The position numbers were made by a program, and so were the translations under genes. Positions 32,016 to 40,591 of a DNA stretch of 44,801 nt are shown in pieces (position 1 is the stretch's first letter; the number at the start of each line of letters is the position of its first letter). Source of the stretch: an uncultured Atopobium sp. GTDB lineage: Bacteria > Actinomycetota > Coriobacteriia > Coriobacteriales > Atopobiaceae. The DNA is taken from NCBI GenBank assembly GCA_947252455.1, contig CAMXVQ010000004.1, positions 1-44,801 on the forward strand, given 5' to 3'. The notes under the pieces are model-generated. The model was not told the DNA's origin, made no database searches, and worked only from the letters and a program-made list of their open reading frames with translations.

Positions 32016-33545
32016 TTACACAATAGGGGAGATACCACTAAAGTGCAGATAAAGAGATGCAACCGCTAAAACAATAACAGCTATTACAATAATTGCATCT
32101 TTAAGTCCGCAGAAGGCACGTTTATGGTATTGATGTGCTCCCATGAGATAAAGCAAAATTCCGGGTGCGAATAATACCGTGGTAATCATTATGCCTTTCC
32201 AGCCACATGTCCATACTAAGAAGAGCGTATATATGAAAGAAGCGGTACCAAAGAAACGAGCGATTGATAGTCGTGGAGCATGTTTTTTGTTAAAGCCTTC
32301 CTTTTTCCAGCTTACCATCATGTAAAACGCTGCCGAGCATACATAAGGAATGAGAATGGTACTCACAGCGCAGGCATAGAAGAATTGGTATGTGCCTTCG
32401 GACAGAAATGCAATGAGCAAAAACAATTGCATAACCGCAGCGCTCACCAATATAGTTACCACAGGCGCATTGTTTTTGTTGGTACGTGCAAAACATTTAG
32501 GAAACGTTTGCCGCTTTGCTGCCTCAAATGGTGTTTCTGCACAGATGATGACATATCCTAAAAGCGCTCCAGCAAGTGAAAGACATACACCCAAATTTAC
32601 GATAGCAGCGCCAATGGGACCAATCGCAATTTCTAAAACTCCTGCCATTGACGGCGTTGCAAGGTGAGCCATTTCTTCGCGCGGCACAATACCCATACTT
32701 AAGAGCGAAATTAAGAAATATAAAACAAATACGCTGATAAAACCTAGTGAAGTTGCTCTGCCAACGTCTTTTACAAATTTAGCATGTCCCGAGATAACAA
32801 CTGCAGTTTCGATACCAGTAAAAATCCAAACAAGTGAAATCATCGTTGATATAATTTGATCGGTGAGATTTGCGCCACCAGGTTCGCCCATAAAATTGGT
32901 AAAAAAGATATCGGGATTAAACTTGTTAAGCATCAAAATGCTCACCACAAATAGTGCGAGTGGAACAACTTTTGCAATGGTGACTACAATGTTAATGCCA
33001 GCCGCCTCTTTAACGCCACGCGTGACAACATATGCTAAAACCCAGATAACAACGGATGCACAGATTACGGATAATAAATTGTTTCCATTGCCAAAGACAG
33101 GAAAGAAATATCCAAGCGCGCCAAAAAACATAATTGCAAAGCTGACGTTAGATAAACATCCGCTAATCCAATATCCGTATGCAGAGTTAAAACCAACATA
33201 GTCGCCAAAGCCAGCCGCTGCGTACGCATAGATACCACCAGTTAGATCGGGACGAAGTTGCGAGAGTCCTTGGAATGCTTTCATCAAACAAAAAACTCCC
33301 ACAAAACAAATTGCCCAACCTATGATAACTGCTGCAGTATGAGCGCCACCCGCTGCTAAGTCACCCATAAGAGAGAATATACCAGCGCAGATGGTAGAAG
33401 TAATAACCATCATGGTCAGGCGAAAAAGACCCATTCCACCAGGATCAATTATGTCTTCGTTAGCGGTTTGCATGGCATGGTTTGCTAAAGCATGATGTCC
33501 CGCACTAAAAGAAGAAGTATGAGAGCCCGAAGCATGTTTATTCAT
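32016..33545 (-). CDS. APC-superfamily antiporter, arginine:ornithine (ArcD-like) type
   Basis: A 509-residue permease with about twelve hydrophobic segments, the usual APC count. It has the basic amino-acid/polyamine antiporter signature: LTMMVITSTICAGIFSLMGDLAAGGAHTAAV, LSQLRPDLTGGIYAYAAAGFGDYVGFNSAYGYWISG, VWIFTGIETAVVISGHAK, and CAETPFEAAKRQTFPKCFAR. Members exchange arginine for ornithine, citrulline or agmatine across the membrane. A 36-residue His/Ser-rich hydrophilic N-terminus is longer than usual. The gene follows a DDAH-like hydrolase gene in the same direction (113-base gap), which suggests exchange of an arginine-type substrate for the product. The exact pair exchanged is inferred. 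Confidence 0.85.
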   Translation of the reverse strand: MNKHASGSHTSSFSAGHHALANHAMQTANEDIIDPGGMGLFRLTMMVITSTICAGIFSLMGDLAAGGAHTAAVIIGWAICFVGVFCLMKAFQGLSQLRPDLTGGIYAYAAAGFGDYVGFNSAYGYWISGCLSNVSFAIMFFGALGYFFPVFGNGNNLLSVICASVVIWVLAYVVTRGVKEAAGINIVVTIAKVVPLALFVVSILMLNKFNPDIFFTNFMGEPGGANLTDQIISTMISLVWIFTGIETAVVISGHAKFVKDVGRATSLGFISVFVLYFLISLLSMGIVPREEMAHLATPSMAGVLEIAIGPIGAAIVNLGVCLSLAGALLGYVIICAETPFEAAKRQTFPKCFARTNKNNAPVVTILVSAAVMQLFLLIAFLSEGTYQFFYACAVSTILIPYVCSAAFYMMVSWKKEGFNKKHAPRLSIARFFGTASFIYTLFLVWTCGWKGIMITTVLFAPGILLYLMGAHQYHKRAFCGLKDAIIVIAVIVLAVASLYLHFSGISPIV

Positions 33546-33658
33546 AAGACAACTCCCAAATTGATTGAAGTATACAGCCGCCTTGCGCCATGCGTCATCG
33601 GCTATGCAAGTAACGCACGTTTAGAGCTCATAGAGCGGCTGTAACTGATGTTTAGACT

Positions 33659-34435
33659 TTAGAAACGCAAAGACAGGCAGGAAAGACCGCCATCGAGTTT
33701 TCTATATTCAGAAGTGTCTACAACAATAGTTTTATATCCAGCACCTTGTACAGCTTTCAGAACGTTTGGATATCCTTCTGGAACAATTACGGTTCCATTC
33801 ATCCAAATGCAGTTTGCTGCATACGCTTCGTTTTCTGGAATTTGAATACGGTTATAATCTTTAAAATCTTCTTTATCTACAAACTCGCCTGAAACTAGCA
33901 TATTGTTGTCTTCAAGGTAATTAACGCCTGTTTTAAGGTGCAAAACGTGCTCAAGTGGAACTTCTGATCCACTTAGACCCCATGAATTAAGAATTTGAAT
34001 AAATTGGCGAATTCCTTCTTCATTGGTACGAGCAGATTTTCCAACGTAAAAATGATCGCCAACCATCATGACGTCTCCGCCATCGATAGTTCCAGGAGCT
34101 TGGATGTGTTTGATATGATCGTCATCAAAGAAACGTTTCAGAACGGGTTCGATTTCGTTTTTCTCGCCATTACGACTTGGAGCACCAGGATTGGTAACAA
34201 TTGCACCTTTTGAGGTAATAACACAAGGATCTTCTACAAAGCATGAGTCGGGATATTCTTCAAGAGCTGGAAGAACGGTTACATCAACGCCGCATTTTAA
34301 AAGCGCGTCAATATAATTAGTGTGTTGAGCCATTGCAAGCTCCCAGTTTGGTTTTCCAAGTTCAGGAGCACTGGTAATGCCATCTACCATAGATTTTGCA
34401 GGACGACGAACAATAACATGTGTGAACTTAGCCAT
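33659..34435 (-). CDS. DDAH-like guanidino hydrolase (dimethylarginine dimethylaminohydrolase family)
   Basis: A 258-residue enzyme of the amidinotransferase fold, the length of bacterial DDAH, not of arginine deiminase (about 410). Active-site pieces: DSCFVEDP (63-70), GTIDGGDV (115-122) with Asp118, SARTNEEG (134-141) with Arg136, His166 in VLHLKTGV and Cys253 in GGLSCLSLRF at the very end. DDAH turns methylated arginines into citrulline and methylamines; relatives act on arginine itself or other guanidines. It neighbours an arginine-type antiporter, supporting use of an arginine-like substrate. A good binding site (aaagga) lies before the ATG at 34435. Confidence 0.85.
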   Translation of the reverse strand: MAKFTHVIVRRPAKSMVDGITSAPELGKPNWELAMAQHTNYIDALLKCGVDVTVLPALEEYPDSCFVEDPCVITSKGAIVTNPGAPSRNGEKNEIEPVLKRFFDDDHIKHIQAPGTIDGGDVMMVGDHFYVGKSARTNEEGIRQFIQILNSWGLSGSEVPLEHVLHLKTGVNYLEDNNMLVSGEFVDKEDFKDYNRIQIPENEAYAANCIWMNGTVIVPEGYPNVLKAVQGAGYKTIVVDTSEYRKLDGGLSCLSLRF

Positions 34436-34523
34436 AGCATATCCTTTCTCATAAAGTTGTTGGCTGTTTTACTCGCTACGCTTGAGATGCAAATGCATAC
34501 AAAGCGTCACGATCTTTAACGCG

Positions 34524-34553
34524 ATTATAAAGTGAGGGTAAAAATGTTCGCAA
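34524..34553 (-). promoter_or_regulatory. Promoter of the DDAH-antiporter pair
   Basis: On the minus strand TTGCGA (34548-34553), an 18-base spacer and a perfect TATAAT (34524-34529) lie 89 bases before the DDAH start. The -35 lies in the right arm of the terminator of the preceding gene, so the two signals are packed together. Confidence 0.55.
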
Positions 34554-34580
34554 GAAAAATTAGGCGAAAATTTTGCGAAC
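34538..34580 (-). terminator. Terminator of the fused ECF transporter gene
   Basis: On the minus strand gttcgcaa (34573-34580) pairs perfectly with ttgcgaac (34546-34553), followed by attttt, about 100 bases after the stop at 34681. It partly overlaps the DDAH promoter. Confidence 0.6.
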
Positions 34581-34680
34581 GGTTAGACGCGGAATGGCAA
34601 GGTAACGATGCAGGATACCTTTATTTCTATGAGGGTTTAGCGTTGTTGAAATGTCGCTTACTCCATATTTCAGCTAGAAG

Positions 34681-37152
34681 TTATTTTGGCGAGCAGCCAA
34701 AAAGCAAAAATGTTCCAGCATACACAGAGATCATAATCGCACATAGGGGAATGATAAGACAGAAAGCAATAAATATACGGTCATTTATAGATGTGGCACT
34801 CGTACGTGCATGGGTCCTTTTACATGAGTTTCCAAATCCTCGTGCTTGCATTGCTTTTGCTAAGGTAACCGATCTTCTTATTGATAGAACAAAAAGTGCA
34901 AATGCTTGAGGAAAGAATGCTTTAACAGGACTTTTATCACCAATTCCTCGCGAACGACGGGCTGCACATAAAGCCGTCCAGTCTTCTTGCAGCACGCTCA
35001 ATAAGCGCATACCTGCAAGCCCTCCATATACAAATCGGTCAGGTAAATGAACAAGTTGTGTCCAGGCATCGGCCAATGCTGTTGCGTCAATACCTATAAC
35101 CGTAACAATGGATGGAACGCCTATTGCAAGAATACGTATTGCAGTTGCAAGTGCAAGCGAACTTGAAAGATCACTGATATGAATAAAGCCCCAATCAAAC
35201 CAAATTGCACCTCCACTTTTACCATAAAGCCACACTGCTAATGCAGAACTAGGTGCACCTATCCAAACAGGCCAAGATAGTTTGATTACTTTACAAGGTT
35301 TTATGTTGATACACGCGCCCGCAATAAAGTCAAGTATAAGCGCACAAGTTGCAGATACCCAATCCAGGGTAAAAAGTAAAGGGATTGCAAAAATAAGCGC
35401 ACCAAACATGCGAGTTGCAGGATTAAGCGAGGCAAGAAAAGGAGAAACGCTTGAGGTTGGGATTTCTTCGGTGCGCTCGTTGACATTAGTTACCCGTATG
35501 CACTGAGGAATACGCGACTTCTTTTGTGTTAATAAAATTGTATGCGCATGCAATTTTTTGATTAAAAGTTTATCGTGTGTTACAACTACAATGCATATTC
35601 CTTGTGCTTTGAGTTCCTTAAGCAATTTTACAATTTCTGTCCAGCACTTATAATCTTGCCCATATGTTGGTTCGTCCAATATTAAAATTTTTGGTTGTGC
35701 GGCAAGAGCTGCAGCTACAGTGAGCCGTCTTTTTTCTCCACCAGATAACGTGTATGGATTTGCTTGTTCATAGGAATCCAGTCCAAACGTTTTTAAAAGC
35801 GAGCGCGCTTGTTCGCGTTGGTTGCATATATCCAACGTGGGAGTGCTTAACGATACACCAAGCATAACTTCATCTAAAACTGTTGAACGCGCAAACTGAT
35901 GCTCTGGATTTTGAAATACATACGATATACGCCGAGCTAAATCCTTCGAATTCCATGTCAGGGGATTTGCTGTATCAAGACCTTCGCATAATGATGTGTG
36001 TGCATGGAGTTCTCCGCGTATAGGATTTAGAAGACCTGCAATTGTAAGCGCAAGTGTTGTTTTGCCCGTTCCATTTTCTCCTATAAAGGCATAAGCTTCA
36101 CCTGCGCGGAAGTCCATATTGATATGCGTTGCAATCGGTGTATCTGTACGACCGATAGCTAGATCATATGCACTTAGTAAAAGCGGACGTGTTGTGCCTA
36201 TATGGCATGTCTCGCTTGACGTATTTTGTAAATGGGACGTCGTTGAGTTGCTATCAAACAAATCTAAAGGAACCGATTGCTTTTGTTTATATGCACTTGG
36301 TACCCAAATTCCTAAATCTTTCCAGGGTAAGTCTGTTCTAGAAAACACTTCATCAGGTGTTCCATCTGCCACGATAATGGTGCTGTTATCGTCTTGTGAG
36401 CATAAGTTGGTAGATGCCATAGTATGCAAGCGTTCGTGTGTTTTTTCATCATGAGTAAGATAGCTCTTTTGCCCTAGAATAATAACCCTATTAACAATAT
36501 CAAGCCAGGGCTGGATATGATGTTCCACGAGCATCATGGTTGCATTGGTAGTTTTAAGAACGTGGTGTGTTGCTGCAACTATTTGCTTTGTGCCAACAGG
36601 GTCTAGGTTTGCTGTTGGTTCATCCAACAAAAGTATCCGAGGACGCATAGCAAGCGCTCCCGCAAGCGCAAGCCGTTGCATTTGACCTCCACTTAAATGC
36701 CCGGTATTGCGCTGAAGCTGGATATCCTGAAGCCCTACTTCTTGTAAGCTTGCGTATACACGTTTCCAAATTTCTGGTTTTTGAACGCCTAGGTTTTCGC
36801 ATCCAAAAGCTACGTTGTCGCCTAATTTCTCAAAGATCATTTGAGCGTTAGGGTCTTGCATAACAAGAGCTACATCGCCTCGTGCTTGGGCGAGAGGCTT
36901 ATTGTCTATATAAATGGAGCCTTCACATATGCCGCCGTCATCATCTTGTGTTTTTGCGGATCCGCTTGTATTGCCAATAAGCCCTGCTGCGCCTTCAAGA
37001 ATGGTTGATTTTCCAATTCCTGATGCGCCTAATAACAAAACACGCTCACCAGCATGAATGGTTAAATCCAAATTTCGTACGGCAAAATTGTTTCTGCATG
37101 CATGAGCATAACCCCATTTAGAAAAACGTAATGTAGCACGAGTGTCATTCAT
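34681..37152 (-). CDS. Fused ECF transporter: two ATPase domains plus EcfT domain (YkoD-YkoC type)
   Basis: One 823-residue polypeptide with what are usually two or three subunits. ATPase 1 (about 1-260): Walker A GASGIGKST (42-50), FxxQDPNAQMIFEKLG, LSGGQMQRLALAGAL, ILLLDEPTANLD. ATPase 2 (about 325-560): GENGTGKTT, VFQNPEHQFARS, LSGGEKRRLTVAAAL, ILILDEPTYGQD. A membrane EcfT domain (about 575-823) starts at SPFLASLNPATRMFGALIFA and carries the coupling arginines ARRSRGIG and MQARGFGN. The next gene upstream encodes a YkoE-type S component, so the system resembles YkoEDC, a hydroxymethylpyrimidine/thiamine importer. Fusing T to both ATPases dedicates it to this one S component. Confidence 0.9.
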   Translation of the reverse strand: MNDTRATLRFSKWGYAHACRNNFAVRNLDLTIHAGERVLLLGASGIGKSTILEGAAGLIGNTSGSAKTQDDDGGICEGSIYIDNKPLAQARGDVALVMQDPNAQMIFEKLGDNVAFGCENLGVQKPEIWKRVYASLQEVGLQDIQLQRNTGHLSGGQMQRLALAGALAMRPRILLLDEPTANLDPVGTKQIVAATHHVLKTTNATMMLVEHHIQPWLDIVNRVIILGQKSYLTHDEKTHERLHTMASTNLCSQDDNSTIIVADGTPDEVFSRTDLPWKDLGIWVPSAYKQKQSVPLDLFDSNSTTSHLQNTSSETCHIGTTRPLLLSAYDLAIGRTDTPIATHINMDFRAGEAYAFIGENGTGKTTLALTIAGLLNPIRGELHAHTSLCEGLDTANPLTWNSKDLARRISYVFQNPEHQFARSTVLDEVMLGVSLSTPTLDICNQREQARSLLKTFGLDSYEQANPYTLSGGEKRRLTVAAALAAQPKILILDEPTYGQDYKCWTEIVKLLKELKAQGICIVVVTHDKLLIKKLHAHTILLTQKKSRIPQCIRVTNVNERTEEIPTSSVSPFLASLNPATRMFGALIFAIPLLFTLDWVSATCALILDFIAGACINIKPCKVIKLSWPVWIGAPSSALAVWLYGKSGGAIWFDWGFIHISDLSSSLALATAIRILAIGVPSIVTVIGIDATALADAWTQLVHLPDRFVYGGLAGMRLLSVLQEDWTALCAARRSRGIGDKSPVKAFFPQAFALFVLSIRRSVTLAKAMQARGFGNSCKRTHARTSATSINDRIFIAFCLIIPLCAIMISVYAGTFLLFGCSPK

Positions 37153-37185
37153 GTTGATGAGTGTGTAGAAAATCTTGTTACGATG

Positions 37186-37788
37186 CTAATGTTTGCGAAC
37201 TTCGCGACCCGAAGTAAAGGAATCTAATGCGCCAGTTTGAGCAAGTTTGAGGTAAAGGAACCACATAAGCAGTCCTGCAATGACAAGACCAGATACAACT
37301 GACGATACAAGGTAGGTAACGCCATACTTACCCAAAATATCAATACCTTGAAAGTGTTTGATGAAGCTATAACCCCAAGCAGCTACACCTGTAAGAGCTC
37401 CTGATAAAAGCATGGTATCTAATGACCAGCGCTTATAGCAAAATATGGCAAATGCCAGTTCAGCGCCCACTCCTTGAATGAGTGCAATAATGATAGTTGG
37501 AGCACCGCCCCATTGATTGCCAAGTAATGCTTCCAAAACGCCTGCCACGAGCTCGGCGTAGATTGCTGCGCCAGGTTTTCTTACGATAACAGCACCAAGA
37601 GGCGCAGCAAATAAGAATAAACCATTAAGTAGGCCATTAAGACCAGGGAGCATACCGTTAAGAAGATGGCTTGGAATTGACCAGCCAATTGCAATAAGCC
37701 AGTAAATTAGAGCAGAAACAACGCCAATAACCGAAGCAACGGTGATATCAACAACACGCCAGCGTAAATTAGATGTTTCTTGTGACAT
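37186..37788 (-). CDS. YkoE-family ECF S component (hydroxymethylpyrimidine/thiamine uptake)
   Basis: A 200-residue membrane protein with about five to six hydrophobic segments. YkoE-type motifs: VVDITVASVIGVVSALIYWLIAIGWSIPS, GLLNGLFLFAAPLGAVIVRKPGAAIYAELVAGVLEALLGNQWGGAPTII, QGVGAELAFAIFCYKRW, and the C-terminal VTYLVSSVVSGLVIAGLLMW. The AELVAGVLEALLGNQWG block is the most telling. It binds the substrate and docks on the fused ATPase-EcfT protein encoded 33 bases downstream. YkoE homologues import the thiamine precursor hydroxymethylpyrimidine. No TPP riboswitch is seen in the leader, which is unusual for this function and leaves the substrate open. Confidence 0.87.
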   Translation of the reverse strand: MSQETSNLRWRVVDITVASVIGVVSALIYWLIAIGWSIPSHLLNGMLPGLNGLLNGLFLFAAPLGAVIVRKPGAAIYAELVAGVLEALLGNQWGGAPTIIIALIQGVGAELAFAIFCYKRWSLDTMLLSGALTGVAAWGYSFIKHFQGIDILGKYGVTYLVSSVVSGLVIAGLLMWFLYLKLAQTGALDSFTSGREVRKH

Positions 37789-37887
37789 ACAACTGCCTTT
37801 CTCATAAAGTTTATATGAGAGTGCGGCTTGAGAGCATGGTATTCACAGATCTTTTGCTGCACTCATTTATCAGAGTGAGTATACAAC

Positions 37888-37916
37888 ACCGCATAGCGCT
37901 TTGTACGCTATGCGGT
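37888..37916. promoter_or_regulatory. 11-bp perfect palindrome upstream of ykoE
   Basis: accgcatagcg (37888-37898) and cgctatgcggt (37906-37916) are perfect inverted arms with a 7-base centre. On the minus strand TATACT (37879-37884 reversed) lies just past it, so it may be an operator over the ykoE promoter, or a hairpin at the start of the leader. Two more short hairpins (ctcac/gtgag type near 37864-37880 and ctcata/tatgag near 37802-37820) lie before ykoE. No T-run follows in either direction, so it is not a normal terminator. Elsewhere in 37789-38286 only the sugar operon promoter is recognisable. Confidence 0.45.
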
Positions 37917-38198
37917 GGTAATAAAAAATATTTTTCACGTTCTACATATGAACATATTACTTACGTGGTTTTAAGTGTTTTGAGCTCACATAAGCTTGTT
38001 AAGAAGCCTAATAGCCTATTTATTTGCATTGCACTTGTACTCTCATATGTTTTATATTTTATATACGCAGTAGCGGCAAACCTGGTGCATTCCTTCAGGT
38101 CATATGCGTCACAAACGTGTATGGGAGGGGAAACGATTCATACGCGGTAGGCGGTATAAGTTCAGCGGTAAACGGTATAAAAAATATTTTCAACTCAA

Positions 38199-38250
38199 TT
38201 AAGACCTCGACCACGTACACTATAAGTAACACTTTGGAAACGTTTCCAAA
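38199..38250 (+). promoter_or_regulatory. Maltodextrin operon promoter and LacI-type operator
   Basis: TTAAGA (38199-38204), 16 bases, TATAAG (38221-38226) is a fair promoter with a start near 38233. Exactly there TTTGGAAACGTTTCCAAA (38233-38250) is a perfect 18-bp palindrome with the central CG typical of LacI-family operators. Bound protein would block initiation. The LacI-type regulator encoded at 41436 in the same operon is the natural binder. Confidence 0.75.
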
Positions 38251-38286
38251 ATATTAGATGCCCTTGGGCGAGAGGAGTTGTGCGAC

Positions 38287-39627
38287 ATGCTCAATCGTAG
38301 GAATTTCATTAAAGCTGGCCTTGGTTTAAGCGCTGGTATGCTCGTTCCGTTTGCTGCTGGTTGCCAGGATGACAAGGCTGGTGGCAAAAAAGGTGAAGCA
38401 AAAGGTCATGTTTACTACCTTAACTTTAAGCCAGAGTCAGATGAGCAATGGAAAGAAATTGCTGACATTTATAAAGAAGAAACTGGTGTTGAGGTTACTG
38501 TTAAAACGGCTGCTGCTGGTCAATATGCTTCTACCTTAAAATCTGAAATGGGTAAAAGCGAAATGCCTACGCTTTTCCAAACTAATGGTCCTGTAGGTTT
38601 AGCTGGCTCCATTGATTATTGTGCCGACTTGGACGACTCAGAAATCGTTAAGAACTGCACTAGCGATGCATTCAAGCTTAAAGGTGACGACGGCAAGATT
38701 AAGGGTATCGCTTATGTAATTGAGAGCTACGGCATCATTTACAACAAGAAGCTTCTTAAGCAGTCTGGTCACAGTGCAGACGAGATTACCGATTTTGAGA
38801 GCTTCAAGAAGGTTGTTGAAGATATTACAAAGCGTAAAGGCGAGCTTGGCTTCAGCGCATTTAATGCACCTGGTATGGATAAATCTTCCGACTGGCGTTT
38901 TAAGACTCACCTTGCAAACCTTCCTATTTACTATGAATACAAGAAGGACAATATCCAATCTACCAAGGCTATTAAAGGTACCTACCTTGATAACTACCGT
39001 AAGATTTGGGATCTCTACATTAATAACTCAACTACCGATCCTACACTTCTTACTACCAAGACTGCTGACGACTGCACCAATGAGTTTGTAACTGGAAAAG
39101 CAGTATTTTATCAAAATGGTACTTGGGAATATGAAAAGATCCAAGACCTCGGCGATGAGAACTTGGGCATGCTTCCAATTTACATTGGCGTAGATGGCGA
39201 ACAGAATCAAGGTCTTTGCACTGGTTCTGAGAACTACTGGTGTGTTAACAAGAAGGCTAAGCCAGAAGATGTTCAAGCAACTCTTGACTTTATTAATTGG
39301 TGCACCAACTCTGATAAGGGTGTTAAGTGCCTTTGCGGTGGTAAGGAAGCTCTTCCTTCTGGTGCTAATGGTTGTGGCTTTACGATTCCATTCAAGAAGA
39401 ATCTTGAAAGCGCTAATCCACTTGTTAACATTGCTAACAAGTATGTTGCCGACGGTAAAACTCCTGTTGACTGGTGCTTTGCAACGATGCCTTCTGAAGA
39501 GTGGAAGAACGGCGTAGGTTCTGCATTGGTAGCATACGCTGCAGATCAAACAGATGCTAAATGGGGCGACGTTGTTAAAGCATTTGTTGAAGGTTGGAAG
39601 TCCGAGGCTGAAAAGGCTAAGAAATAA
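38287..39627 (+). CDS. Sugar ABC transporter substrate-binding lipoprotein, Tat-type
   Basis: A 446-residue extracytoplasmic binding protein (SBP family 1). Start is the ATG at 38287, after gaggag; an in-frame TTG at 38278 lies too close to that site. The signal peptide is MLNRRNFIKAGLGLSAGMLV followed by PFAAGC, with a twin-arginine motif (RRNFIK) and a lipobox Cys26, so it is likely exported folded and lipid-anchored. The mature protein has the family fold with PTLFQTNGP, GIAYVIESYGIIYNKKLLKQ, AVFYQNGTWEYEKI and CVNKKAKPEDVQATLDFINW. It captures an oligosaccharide, probably maltodextrin given malQ and phosphorylase downstream, and delivers it to the two permeases. Confidence 0.9.
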   Translation: MLNRRNFIKAGLGLSAGMLVPFAAGCQDDKAGGKKGEAKGHVYYLNFKPESDEQWKEIADIYKEETGVEVTVKTAAAGQYASTLKSEMGKSEMPTLFQTNGPVGLAGSIDYCADLDDSEIVKNCTSDAFKLKGDDGKIKGIAYVIESYGIIYNKKLLKQSGHSADEITDFESFKKVVEDITKRKGELGFSAFNAPGMDKSSDWRFKTHLANLPIYYEYKKDNIQSTKAIKGTYLDNYRKIWDLYINNSTTDPTLLTTKTADDCTNEFVTGKAVFYQNGTWEYEKIQDLGDENLGMLPIYIGVDGEQNQGLCTGSENYWCVNKKAKPEDVQATLDFINWCTNSDKGVKCLCGGKEALPSGANGCGFTIPFKKNLESANPLVNIANKYVADGKTPVDWCFATMPSEEWKNGVGSALVAYAADQTDAKWGDVVKAFVEGWKSEAEKAKK

Positions 39628-39689
39628 AAAGTCCTTAAAGCTCGCAAATGTGGCATGTATCACAATGTTGTGGTAGATATGTAAGGTTT

Positions 39690-39725
39690 CGCGGAGGACA
39701 TCTTACTTTGTTCTCCGCGTTTATT
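39690..39725 (+). terminator. Hairpin between binding protein and permease genes
   Basis: cgcggaggaca (39690-39700) pairs with tgttctccgcg (39709-39719, one G-T pair), then tttatt. It sits inside the operon, so it probably ends part of the transcripts or protects the 3' end of the binding-protein message. Confidence 0.7.
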
Positions 39726-39748
39726 ACATGTAAGGGAGGTTTGTTAGC

Positions 39749-40591
39749 ATGGAAAAGTCTATAAAGAAGTACTGGCTTATTTTTTTGGTCCCAACCCTTG
39801 CTTCTTTTGCTATTGGTTTTGTTTTTCCGTTTATTATGGGTTTGGTTCTTTCCTTTACCCACTTTACAACTGTAACCGATGCAACTTTTAATGGCTTTGA
39901 AAACTATATTGACGCTTTTAGTGATAATTTATTCCAACATGCGTTTTGGTATACGGCAGCGTTTGCGGTTGTCTCGGTCATTGTAATTAATGTTGTTGCA
40001 TTTGCGATTGCTATGGCGTTAACAGGAAAACTTAAAGGAACCAATATTTTCCGTACGTCATTTTTTATGCCTAACCTAATCGGTGGTATCGTTTTGGGTT
40101 ACATTTGGCAACTTATCTTTAATGGTATTTTGCAGCAATATCAGCAAACAATCAGCTTGAATGAATGGTATGGTTTTGTTGGACTTGTCATTTTAGTTTC
40201 CTGGCAACAAATTGGTTATATGATGATCATTTACGTTGCTGGTTTACAATCAATTCCAACCGATGTTTTGGAAGCTGCACAAATTGACGGCGCCAATGCA
40301 TGGCAGCGTTTATGGAATGTAACTATTCCAATGATGATGCCTTCTATTACCATTTGCTTGTTCTTATCATTAACAGGCGGATTTAAACTCTTTGATCAAA
40401 ACCTCTCTCTTACTGCAGGTGAACCGGCTCATATGTCCGAGATGCTTGCACTTAACATTTTTGATACGTTCTATGGCAGAACAGGCTGGGAAGGCGTCGG
40501 CCAAGCTAAAGCCGTTGTATTCTTCTTCCTTGTTACTATTTTGGGTCTTATTCAGCTCCAAATTACTCGCAAGAGGGAGGTGCAACAATAA
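39749..40591 (+). CDS. Sugar ABC transporter permease, MalF type
   Basis: A 280-residue membrane protein with six hydrophobic segments. The first is KYWLIFLVPTLASFAIGFVFPFIMGLVLSF. The ATPase-contact EAA loop is LEAAQIDGANAWQRLWNVTIPMMMPSI (about 174-200), fully conserved. It forms the channel with the next permease. Binding site aagggagg lies before the ATG. Operon order binding protein, permease, permease is standard for CUT1 sugar importers. The energising ATPase (MsmK/MalK type) is not in the window and is probably shared from elsewhere in the genome, which is common. Confidence 0.92.
   Translation: MEKSIKKYWLIFLVPTLASFAIGFVFPFIMGLVLSFTHFTTVTDATFNGFENYIDAFSDNLFQHAFWYTAAFAVVSVIVINVVAFAIAMALTGKLKGTNIFRTSFFMPNLIGGIVLGYIWQLIFNGILQQYQQTISLNEWYGFVGLVILVSWQQIGYMMIIYVAGLQSIPTDVLEAAQIDGANAWQRLWNVTIPMMMPSITICLFLSLTGGFKLFDQNLSLTAGEPAHMSEMLALNIFDTFYGRTGWEGVGQAKAVVFFFLVTILGLIQLQITRKREVQQ

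Noticed and set aside
34532..34909. Plus-strand 125-codon frame at the end of the fused ECF gene
   Set aside because: Its second half is antisense to conserved EcfT sequence and its first half covers the terminator and promoter region; no start signal.
37789..38000. TPP riboswitch before ykoE
   Set aside because: Neither CTGAGA nor the ACCTGATCTGG-type core is found on the minus strand; only palindromes are present.
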